Under the pieces are notes generated by a model. That model was not told the origin of the DNA, did no database searches, and was given only the letters and a program-made list of their open reading frames with translations. From assembly GCF_947242115.1 (NCBI RefSeq), contig NC_074720.1, positions 33,022,645-33,086,644 of the forward strand: a stretch of DNA of 64,000 nucleotides, read 5' to 3'. Positions 1-12,500 of this stretch are shown here, one piece after another (the stretch's first letter is position 1; each line of letters starts with the position of its first letter). The position numbers and the translations under genes are program-made. The stretch is from Biomphalaria glabrata (lineage: Eukaryota > Mollusca > Gastropoda > Planorbidae).

Positions 1-3000
1 ATTTGCATGAAGAATAAGGAACTTAACCAAAAGTAAACGGAAAAATTTGATGATATAAAGTTCAAATTGTTCAAAATTTTAAAAACCTAAATTTGAAATT
101 GTAGGCCATTAAAGTTGACATTCTTCTACAGTCTGAACATTTTAAAGACTTAAAAACAAAAAAAAATTGAAAAGTAGAAATTTGACATGAGACTAAAACA
201 AACTTTTAAACTGTGGCTCCTCTGACTATCATTGTAAATGTTCATTTGCATTAAAATTCAGGAAATTAATGAGCGCACCCTTCAAAACTTGAAGATTAAT
301 GGGATAGGTAATGTAAGATTGATCTAATTCCTTGGCTAACTTGATATCCTTGACTAAAACATTAAAAGATTTTTTTCAACAAGTACCTGAGCTGGGAAGA
401 TTTCCAGTGAAACATTCAGTTTCTTCTAATCTATGGAGTTGATTATAACATATGCTAATCCCTTCTTTTAACTTCTAATGAACCAATAAGAGCCTTTTTT
501 TTGCCAAAGTGGAATTTATTATGTTATTCCTTTTTTTCTGCTTTTCTATATGTGATGCACTTTTCAAATTACTGTCAAACCTCAGCCTGAGCTCAGTTTG
601 TTTAATATATCTGGTGTTTGGCATAATTAATTATATTAAGGTCAAATTAGACTGATTATTTTGGATTTAAAAACAGAACTTAAGAAGACTTTGTGTTGTT
701 TGAAGCAGAAGGCTTATTTTTTTTCAGCAGAATCTAGTAATTCCATGATTACGCATACATGTTATTAATGTTACATTTTTCAACATTTGTCCTTGTGTGT
801 ATAAGTATTTGCATAGCTAAAGTTATTTACATAATGTCTATATTTCTACACCATATGGCCCAATTTGTTATATAACAGAATAAAAGACAGTATGGTGCTT
901 TAATATACATTGTTTGTCAATTAAAAGAGTTTAATATATATATTTTTTTTTTATCATGGGGTGCAGTGGTTGAATGGTTAAGTGCTTGGCTTCCAAACCT
1001 GTCTTCCTGGGTTTTGAATCTGGGAGAAGTCTGAGATTTTGAATTTTGGGATTTTAGGGCACCCTTGAGTCCACCCAAGTCTAATGAGTACCTGATTTTA
1101 GTTGAAGAAAGTAAAGGCAGTTGGTTGTTGTGCTGGCCACATGACACCCAGCTTGTTAACCATTGACCAAAGAAACAGATGACCTTAACATCATCTGTCA
1201 TATAAATTGCAAGGTCTGAAAGGGGAATTCTACTTTGACCTCTTAATCAGACATCCTCAGTTTTCAGTGAAAGTTAAGGTAAGTACTAAAAAAGAACAGA
1301 GAAAGATGTATTATTATTATATATTTATTAGATGAAAGAAAGAGAAAATTAAAAAATGACAAAAAAAAAATTAATTTAGTTGGAATGACTTTTAATTTAA
1401 AAAAAAGAGAACAATCTGATTTATCTAAATTCTGAATTTTTAGAATCAGAAAAAAGTATCCCACAAATGCACCAAACCTTAGAAGACCAACATTTTCATT
1501 GAGACAAATCTTACAATGTACAAAGCAGCTGTTGAACTTACCATTAAGATATACTCTAGCTGCAAAATAAATGTTGCTTTATAATAGTATCTTTCCATTT
1601 CACATATATACATATTATTTGAAAATATAATACAATGCTATAACAGTTGTAAATCTGGAGCTCAAAAAAATAATTTATATGTAAATACAAAGCTAGCACA
1701 TTTTCATCAATTGTTTTGTAAAACCTTATGCTAATGTTAAAAGAAATAAATGTATATATGGTTCTAAATTATGAGGTGATACCAACAACCACTTAATTCA
1801 TACTGTAATTTAATACTGACTAAGCCAATTTAAAAAAAAAAGAGAAGGGAATAAAACATCACCTGGAGATCCTTAAGTTGACCAAGAAAGTGTCGCACAT
1901 TAGGAATAGCCTACAAAACACCTCGTTATTTATCCCTCTGACATGACGGATAGCTATAACAAGAGTGACAGATAACATGGGCACTTTCCCCTTTCCCACT
2001 ATCATGCATGCAAATAATGCTCACAAAATTTCATAAATGACTGCTTACTAAAGCTAGTACAACAACCACAGTACAACAACCACTATTACTGTCTTCACCA
2101 GAAAAACAGGCATTCTATTGAGTTGAATGGAATAGCACAAGTCATCACATTGGAGTAAAAATAAACACATATGGTTTCATTTAAACGACAATGCTTAACA
2201 ACTATTCATTGGAATTAAAGACTTTACAATTTAAGGCCACCCCACTCCCACTACACAACTGAAAATGAAACCTTCACCACACAGAGTACAGGCCATGAGT
2301 TTTCCCACACATCTTCAGTATGTGAAACATAATTATAAATAAGATATCCAATATGATAAATGGTAACAAAAAATAAATATAGAACATTTCTTTGAACACT
2401 TTGCTACTTAAAAAAAAAAAAACTATGTTGTGACAAGGTCAAATGAGGTATTTATATCATAAAGTTGCCTAAATCTTGTTGACACATGTATTAAAATCAT
2501 TGGTATGACTGCATATGATGGATTCTGGGACACTTCAATAAGTGGGGTAAGCATCAGTATAATATGAACATAAAATGCCCTTAAAAGTTAAATCTCATAA
2601 CATCAAGATAATTGAATATCTATGTTGGTAATAGATCAAGATTAAAAAAAAGACATTATAGTTGAAATATTTGATTACAAAAGATTGGATTTTTTTAAAC
2701 TGTACAATTCAAACACACTTTTGAATACCAGTTCCACATAAAAAAAAAAAAGTGGTTAAAGAAAACACACAAAAAAGAGATAACAGGTCAAACTTAAAAG
2801 AAAGACTCTTTTCCCCAAAAATGTACAAACTATCTAAGTACATAGGAGGTAAAATATAGGCTTACATTTCTTCACAATACACCCCCCAAAAAATCAACAC
2901 ATGACTAGGGAGGTGTTTGTTTCTCTCCTTAAAATACTATACAAGAAATATCTGGCCATAATAACAATTACATATTAGACACAGTTATAACATGGATTTG

Positions 3001-3518
3001 TATATAATGCAGCATTTAGATTTCAACATGAAAGCATTGATTGCTCAAGCATTTTAATCTCAATTACAAGTAATCCCAATACTTGGTAGAATATATGAAA
3101 ATAAAAAGTAGTTGCTAAAAACAGTTTTCTACCTCTCTCAAAAAAAAAAAAATTCTATTTAAATAGATTTACTTTACTAAATGGTATACAATGAATAGAA
3201 ATATGAATTACATCTGAGCAAATAATGGATGAAAATATCAATTATATCTGAGCAAATATAGTTTTGTATTGATAGCCTTTACTTAATGGATGAGATAATA
3301 AGAAATAATATAAAAAATTGTTAAGAATAAACAGTTCAGCTGAAACGTAATTCTTTTTTCATTCCCTTCCTTATTTAAAGTGTATGTAAGCTTAAATGAA
3401 ATGCACAGTTAGACTATCTGGTATTAGGAAAACTAAAGCATCTTTTGAAACAACTCTCAGAGGTATGTACTGGTATTGCAAATAATAGAGAGAATAGTTT
3501 TTACTATCACTTATGAAG
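1..3518. other. 3' flank of the ligase gene, no coding seen
   Basis: AT-rich DNA downstream of the biotin-protein ligase stop codon. Apart from one SINE (956-1235) I see only A/T runs and short unrelated open frames. The ligase 3' UTR must begin here, but I found no convincing canonical poly(A) signal close to the stop. Confidence 0.5.
956..1235 (+). repeat. tRNA-derived SINE, family A
   Basis: About 280 bases with a tRNA-like head (A-box-like GTGGTTGAATGGTTAAGTGC, a degenerate B box near 1012) and the family body: the 'gagtccacccaa' block, 'gtaaaggcagttggttgttg', 'catgacaccc', and the 3' end 'aaggtctgaaagggg'. The same body recurs at least eleven more times in the window. Confidence 0.8.
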
Positions 3519-6500
3519 TCACCCCAATAAAACATCTAACACATGCATCATTAATTTATCTCTTCTAAATCTGTCAGAATGTGCATCAGAAAACTCAGGC
3601 GTGTCACTAACAGAAGATGGATCATCCACACCTGCATCAAAGCCAAGGAAGCCAACCTTCCCCCCATGACCGGAGTTCTGAATGAACAGGGCAACAGATT
3701 TGCACAATTTATCACTGTTCAAGTAAAAAGCTTTCAGCTGGATGGAAGTTGGGGATCCAGATTTATGGCAGTCCTGTGAATGATCACCATCACCATTGTT
3801 TATGCATAATGAATTTATAGTGTCCACACTGATCTCGAGGCCCACTGTCTGGCCACTTTCATACAGAAGGGCTTTTTCATCTTCATAAAACTGGAAGCAT
3901 GTGCAACATGTAGGGAAGAGGATGGGCTTGGAAGACAAGGCCAAAGCTGTTGAGTTATTATCCAACATACAATCACTGCTGAGATTATTAACACCATTTT
4001 GTGGTGTTTGCTTCTCATTGGATTCAAGATTTGTCTCAATATGTAGACGAACAAGACTAAGGTTTGTTTCTGAGATAAAAGAATCTAGTTGAATTTCTTT
4101 CATGTGTACACCTTTAAAAGAAATAAAAACACATATCTGAAAATAATTAAAATTAATTATGGATTTAAAAAATGTGACATTATCTTTGGGTCTTTCAGAG
4201 TATTTTAAGATATTATTTTCAAGTATTTGTAAGCTATTATTGAGTGTTTTATGTTTTATTGCTATTTTAACTTAAATTTTTAGCGGCCCCCAAAAGGGGA
4301 AAAGACACAATTAGTTTTTTGTGTGAAATGTCTGTCCATCTGTCCCGTTTAGATATAAACTAGAAAAGATAGTGACAATCCGACATCTCAATATTTTAGA
4401 CCATTCAAAGTTCTGATTCAATGGCTACTTTTTTTTTCTGAAAGCCGAAAATCTAATTTTTTTAATCACTTATGCAAGCAGTTTTTTCATAAAAATACAC
4501 CACTTTTACATTAACTATTAAACACTCAAACACTTGTGGCTCTTTATTAGGGGAGATGACCGTTTTCCATATTTTTATCACATTTATGCAAACAGTTCTA
4601 GATTTTTTGTCAAAAATTTTTGTTTTTATATTTGTATTGTTAAGTTCTGTAAGTTCTGTTATACTAAGTACTATATTTACACACAAACAAATGTTTACTA
4701 TTGTTTAAAGAGAAAAAAATCTATTTAGTATGCATTATAAGTTAGATATAATTTAAAATGAATAGTAATCTTGTAAATAGCATTTTCTTTTTTTTTAGGA
4801 TTTGACGAAGCAACGGAGACTTTTCAAAACAATTAGATCAATAATAAGACAGGGGAGGTGCGGTGGCTGAGCGGTTAAGTGCTTGGCTTCTGAACTGGGG
4901 GTCCCAGGTTCGAATCCTGGTGAAGACTGGGATTTTCAACTTCGGAATCTTTGGGCGCCTCTGAGTCCACCCAGCTTTAATGGGTACCTGATATTAGTTA
5001 GGGAAAAGTAAAGGCGGTTGGTCGTTGTGCTGGCTACATGACACCCTCGTTAACCGTAGGCCACAAAAACAGATAAACTTTACATCATCTGCCCAATAGA
5101 CCACAAGGTCTGAAAGTGGAACTAGTTAGGCCAGGTTCACATCTAACTTTACATTCACTTTCACTGCTGGACTGTTGGGGCACTACACAATATCTGTCAA
5201 CCTTCTTTTTCCATTCTTATCTGTCATTTGTCTTTGATATAATTTCATTCGGATGTTCTTTCTGAAAATATTGAAGCCTGCCTGGGTGGACCACTTCGGG
5301 GGCCGATTTTGAGTTTGTGTTTCCACACAAACTGTCTTTGTAACCTTGTTTTTCTTAGTTTTATTTTAATTTTCTGTTGTTTTTTTGTAACTATTAATAA
5401 TTTTTAATTCCTGAATTAATTCAATTTGATAGGTCGATTATGTAATTTATGAAACAGAAGTGACCCTAAGACTACTTAGATGTTGATTTGCAGCTACTTA
5501 TGATTCCAGTTCGCTCTGCCTTTTAGGGAATCCCTGAACCATTGGTGTAATAGACTAGAAATGCCAATGCATTTTATCTTTTTAAAAAAAGCTAGATTGG
5601 GAAACTTGGTCTAATGCCATACTGAAGTGTAATAGGAGTTGTTAAGTTTTACCTGATCAAATTTCAGTGTCATAAATCTATGTTTTGTGAAGTTAGGACA
5701 TTATCATTTTATGTTTATTGAGGTGATTTATTATGTCACTAGATATTATGTGAATGCTAGCATTTTACATTTGATGATAGCAGGGCCACCAAGGGCCTCT
5801 GATTGGTCGGGGGCTTCAAGCATGACTCAAGGAAATTAAAAAAAAATAAATTGTGAAGCATAGATCAAATCTCAAACATAGCAGAACTCTATGGCTCTAG
5901 GTCACTAGCCAAGCTCTAAGTCTCTACTATGATTCAAATTTATTAGCAAATGTTTAGATCTACTTATATATATATCTAAATATGTTATAACAGAGGTTCT
6001 CAAACTTTGTTCTGCAAACCCTGAGATGATCGAAGGGGTTCCACAGAAAGATGAAAATTGTAATTAATTAAAATAAAATAACTACTTGGATAAAAGCAAG
6101 CTCATCTGATCTTATAATTTGAATAATAATAAACTCGCTCATCATTACCATTTTATAAACTATTATGTAATATTTTACATTGACTTAAGCCAAAGATTTT
6201 ACATTCTTCACTTAGATATTCCCAACTGGGACACGGTGGCTGAGTGGTTAAGCATTTGGTTTGTGAGCCTGGGGTCCTGGGTTCAAATCTCAGTGAAATG
6301 TGAAATTTTGAATTTCTGGATTTTTAGGGTGCCCCTGAAACCACCCAACTCTAATGGGCCACATGAAAGCCTTCTCATTAATCATTCGCCAAAGTAATAG
6401 ATGACATAACATCATCTGCCCCATAGATCGTAAGGTCTGAAAGGAGAAACTTTTTTTTTTATATTCCCCACTAGGTATTGAACTCTTTTGTGCATGGAAA

Positions 6501-9500
6501 AACTCATATTCCAATCATAGATGAATCCATACTAATACAGAAGTAGCTTATTCAAATATCCACAACGGAGAAACTTAAACCAATGTCTAAACAAGGATAC
6601 CCCAAATTCTGGCTTCAAAAACATATTTCAAATTTATATCCTGCAAGTATGGGTCATTGTACAGAAGTTGTTGACTGCTTTCCCATCTTCTTAATTGATA
6701 AAAATTATTGTCATAATCAACCTCATTACAAATAAAAGAAACCAACTAGAAATTTGTGTGTGATGAGCCTGGCATAAATACACCCATAAAATTTCATCAA
6801 CCTCACCCAAATTATTAATTTTTTACATTTCAAACAAAAGCAATAATATCAATAAACACTCCTGTAGCTTTTTTCACTTAGGGGTCAGTGGGCAAGTTTT
6901 GATTATACAAAGGGATACCCAGTTTTAAAAAGTTTTAGAACCTCTGTGTTAGAAGACCATTGTTTCTTCCTTTTGATCAAATGTCGAAACATTATTTCTA
7001 GTATGGGGTTTTTTATTGTCCATACACAAAAAAAATAAAATAATAAGATTAAAAAATTACTTTAACTTACCCAAATGTTTAGCCAAAAATAAAGAAGCAA
7101 ATCCATTGGATAATACAGAACCACCAGACTTAAGGTATATACTAATATTCTCCCCAAGCAACTCAGGTTCATGAGTCTGTTCAGCAATGACTAGCAAAGA
7201 ACAACTCTTCATCCATGCATCTATTAGAGAATAACAAACAGTGAGTGCAGTTCAACGCTTCATCAAATACAAAAAAATGACTAATTTGACAACCATTAGA
7301 AATGTAAAAACAATTTTTAGGGGCTCAGTATTCCATTTGTCTTTATTTCTAGGGAACATAATACTGAGTCATGTACTAAGTGCTTCATACTGTTGTACTA
7401 AGATTCATTGTTCAAAACTAGCCCAATCCAATACCCTGCTGTTCAGCAGGAGATTAGGGTTAGCGATGTAGTAATCTTAAAACTTAAAAGCAAATCAAAG
7501 CATAAAGGAGATTTTGGCATAAGGATATAAAAGCCAATTTTCTTGATGGGTTTTCTGTAACTGTAAGATATGATTTCTTGAGTTTTGATGAAGGTGTTAC
7601 TACTTTAACTACAACTGCTTTTTAATAATATAACATAAAATACTTATTAATAATCATAATTCCATTTTAGAATAGCAGAAATATTTCAAAATTAGAAACA
7701 AGTATATTAAGGAACCTGATTCATATAATCTTAGCAGATCTTAAATGTAAATGCAAAAAAAAAAACATAAAATAGTACAAAAAAAAAAACAACAACATAG
7801 AAAAACAACAAAATCCTAAAAAAAAATAAATTAATCCATAAAACAATTTTAGAAATTTCATATATTTACTGCAGAAAAAGATTATAAAAATACCTGATGT
7901 TGTAATTGCACTTTCTGGCACTAAACACACCACAAACTTAGATGTGTCAAGTATGGACATAAACCACCTGGAAAGATGACTAGCTGACATATTATGTGGT
8001 CCAGAAGTTACAACAAGAATTTTCTTCAAAACTTTGGGCCTAACTGAAAAATTTTGTGAATTGCCAGTCATTGTTTTTCCCGTGCTATTATCTGAAATAA
8101 AAATTAGTTGATTTTCAAAATGTCCACTTGTTAAAATTTAAAGATATTTAATTGAAATTATATTGACATATTTTCATTTATGTTGCTAACAATGTGTAAG
8201 AAAGTGGCTTTCTATAGAATACCTAGGATATCATTAAATTCAAAAGGAAAAAAAAAGACAATAGGAAAGAGGGTAATATAGTTTGTTAAGCCTCAAAGCT
8301 TAACTTGAGTTGTGTTTGCCTGGTTCATGGTAATATAGAACTGACTTTATCAAATTAACAGGCTCTGAGATATTTGGAACTAGCTCTAATCAAGACCACT
8401 CTTCAGTGTTGGTCACAAAGATTTGCACTAAGTGGAGAATGCTCATGACCATAAATAAACTATATGCGTTGCTTGTCACGCTTCGACTCACTAGTCGGCT
8501 AGTTGAGATGGATCAGTAATGTGAGCTGAAAGTAACGTGTGTGTGACTCAGAGAGAAGGTTTGAAGAAAAGGTAAAAAAAAAGTCTTTTTAGGAGACTGT
8601 GACATAAAAAAAAGGAAAAGGAAAACAAAGCTAGCAATCAGGATCATTGTTCATTAGTCAACCTTTGATAATCAGAATTTGATTCACTATGCTTTATTTA
8701 ACAATAATATTATTTGTCAAATTAATCTACTACTCATTTAATTAATACAAGTGACTTTACATTTTATGTAAATTTGTTGATTCCTGTAGCAACTGTTTAA
8801 TTAAATTGGGAAGCGTGGTCAAGAGGCTAAGTGCACTTGAACTTGGCTTGTCTTAGCTACCTAGAAGGGGACTCGAGGTTCGACACCCGACTTGGGCAGA
8901 GTTGCGTTTACTGGCAGCAAGGAAAACCAACTCCTAGATACCCCCTCACCCCACTGGTCCACAAATGAGATTGGACCAAAGTGCTCTGAGCATGCTATAA
9001 GCATGAAAGTAGCGCTATATAAAAGCTAAAATAATAATTGAGTGTAAAGATATATTAAACTTAATAAAAAATATTTGCTTCTTAAGTGTGTTTATATACA
9101 CCTCCAAACCCAAAGATGTTTCGATAGTTTGAAAGGCAGAGTATAACTGATTGTGTGTAGAACACAACTCTCAAAACAAAGTCATTACATTGCTGCTTCC
9201 TGAAATTGGATTTTCAATAAAATCATATTCAAGAATATTATGGGACAATTTAATGTGGACAATCAAGGAATTAAAAGAACACCCAGAAGTGATAACGTGA
9301 TTAAAGAACAAACATACATAAAAAAAAACATATGCATTTTTTTAAAATAACTTAATAAATAATTGTAAAAATCTCATTAATTAGAATTATAAGTATCAAA
9401 CCTAAAAACATGATGTCCCAGTTATTGCAGATTTCAATAAAGTCTGCATCTATTGCTGCACCCCCAGATAAACATGACACAACAATTTTGCTATGTTCGC

Positions 9501-12500
9501 GAAACAGATTCACAGCTTTAAAATTTGACAACAAATCTTCTCTTGGGCAGGACAACCTCTTCTCCAAGATTAAGCAAACATCAGCAAAAAACTGTTCTCT
9601 GTTAAGAAACCAAAAATAAAAAAATAAAACTTAAAACAATGAAATATCTCTTTCACAAATGTTTAAACTAAAAAATTAGAATGAAAAGAATTTTATATTT
9701 GTTTTCATCCATTACCTGCTTACTGCTTGACCATCTTTCTCACAGAGTAAACTAGTTGCAATACTGTTCAACTCAGCACTGCGTCTAACATCAGCATTTA
9801 CATTTATTCCCATACCGAGAATAAGAAGGCTATTGTGGCTACCTAAAATGCATGAAATTATTTTGAAATTAATACAACGTTTGACTAATTGGATTAAAAC
9901 AAAAAAAAATCTTTAGCTAATAACAGAAAGTATCTATTTTTCATTTTACCCTTTTCATTCCAGTTGGATGCAACCATTGACTAAAACTAACCCATTCACA
10001 CATTTTAAACTTCTTGCGTCCTCAATCTTGGCAAAGCTTCAAGTTTCTCCATTGTTATGACCTTGTCCTTTCTCTACTTATTGAATGAAATGCCTTTTCA
10101 AAAAGGTTTATTTACCCCTACCCTTACTGACTTTTAAAGAGGATTTTTTAATTATGTAAGAAATGTTACATTAACTTCATAGCGCAATATGGACAATCAA
10201 GATTTTATATGGACAGCCAGCAGTAATAAAGGGATTAAAAGAACAAAAATACTTATAAAAAAAATATAAGCATAAATCATTTTAAAAAATTATTTCTGTG
10301 GTCGATGGAGCAGATGATAAAAAGCTCATTTGTTTGAATGTCTGACAGTAATGAGGAGGTCATGTGGCCAGCCCAACAACTGATTTTCTTTAATTTCCCC
10401 TACTAATGTCCCCATTAGAGTTGGTGGACTAAGGAACATTATAAAATAAACTACATTCAAAATCAAAGTCTTTAGCAGGAGTCATAACCCCTCAGTTCAG
10501 AAGTCAAGTTCTATATCCCTTAGCCACCTTGCCCCTTCTTTTAAGCTGGATATATTTAAAATGTAAATGTAACGCCAGTATCCTTTATTTCATAAGGCCA
10601 TTAGGCTGAGAGACCAAGGGAAAAATAATGTTATTATGCTTCAGATTGTTAAAATGTTTTTTTATTGTGTTCAAATTCAGCAAAACATGTCAACTAATTG
10701 CTTCATTCTTTCACATTTCTTTATAGAGTCCTACACAGTTTGTCATTGGATGCTCTAGCAATATAATAATGGGGATTATTGTTGACAAATTGGTATCTGA
10801 AATTATAACTACTTTTTTTTAAATTGCTAATTATTTCAATTTCAGCCCTATAGGTTTCAATAACTGAAAACATAGCTATTTACAAGAGGGATAGACAAAG
10901 AAATATTTTTAAATTCTGAGAAAAAAACCCAGACTCAATCAAAAGAACAAGAATCCTAACCAACAGGCCACTTTTTTTCTATCATAAAAAAGAATCTCAC
11001 ACATCAAGAGCAGCATGTCCAGCAATCATTCAAACCATACTCAACAAGACAGTCAGGTTAATTTCCATTTTAAAGTTTAACTGCATAAAAACAATGCTTT
11101 TTAAAATGTCAAACCTGGTATGTCGTATCTACCATCTTCTGCCAAGAAACCAGCTAACTTGTGACCTTTAACCCAAATGTCATTTGGCCACTTTGAAACA
11201 GCTTGAGTAACACCATATTTCTTTACAGTCTCTAGTACAGCTAAACAAGCCGCAACTTCAAGATCAAATCTACCTTCATGTGTCTGACAAAAATAAAAAG
11301 ATCAAGTTTGTCAGTAGCATGTACAGTTAGATGAATGTATTTAATTTTTCTTGTTGTGGTTCAGGTATGAAAGAAATACATATGAATGTGAACAGTATGC
11401 ATGATATGTGAACTGCATATTTTGATTTTATGTATGACAATGGTATGAATGTGAACAGTATGCATGATATGTGGACTGCATATTTTGATTTTATGTATGA
11501 CAAGGGACTTTTGTAAGTTAGTTGAAGTTGAAGTTAGTTGTTTTCTCAGACTGGAAGAAGACAGGTGTATAAGTGTCATTGAGTTTTCCTAGATATGTAT
11601 TAAACTTGCTCTTTACTGGATAGCTGGAGTTTTGGGGATTTATTTTGTGAAGTGTCTTTATATTAAGCAGTGCTAATTATTAATGACCTTTCTAGATACC
11701 CTAAAACAGTGTTAATACTTTTAAAAAAGTTATTACTCTTATATAACGCTACTTTCATGCTTATAGCATGCTCAGAGCGCTATGGTCCAATCTCATTTGT
11801 GGACTGGTGGGGGAGGGGGTATCTTTGAGAAGGTTTTCTGTGCTGCCTTTAGGCGCTCAGTAAACATAAATCTGCTTAGTCAGGTGTCAACCTCGAGCCC
11901 CCATCATAGGTAGCCAAGCCAAGTTCAAGCTTACTTAGCGTCTCGACCACGCTTCCCACAATATGACAATAATGTTGAAGAAAGAGACTTGTTTTATAAA
12001 AAGATAATTTAATTACTTTAAAGTACAGAGTTCAAACCTAAATAAGTCTACAAAAGTGCCTAAATCTCATCAGCTAAAAGCTATTGAGAAGAAGAAACCT
12101 AAATAATTATTAAATGCTTTAAAGATAATGCTTTAAAGGTTCATTTAAAAAATTAATAATTTTAGACTATATATCATTATTTCTCACTATTTGAACTTTT
12201 TTATGAGCTTTATTATAACTGTAAGCAGGATGGTCCTGAAATAGCCTGAAGAAAAATCTTCCGTAACTTATGTCAAGTAGCATTAAAGATGGAGAGACTC
12301 AATAATATTCTAAAATCCAAGTCTTCATAGAGATACAAACTCATGAAGCTCAGAAGCCAAGTGCTTTATCACTCAGCAGCCATGCTCCTCCTTTTTAGTA
12401 CGCCATAGCTAAACTGTGAGTAAATACCAGCAGCATTTATTTCGTTAAATTCGGCTAGGACAAACAAATTTGATCACATCTTTTATTTGAGATAACGTTT

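Noticed and set aside
4852-4935. tRNA gene
   Set aside because: The A and B boxes belong to the SINE head. The stems are imperfect, and the sequence continues into the repeated SINE body.
8056-8085. Walker A (P-loop) in NSTGKT of the ligase
   Set aside because: It lacks the GxxxxGK[ST] spacing and lies at the junction between two domains.
9352-9401. Stop of a stand-alone BirA-like protein after exon 5
   Set aside because: A good donor (TTAG/gtttga) precedes the read-through, and the phase matches exon 6. A separate gene cannot be fully excluded without RNA.
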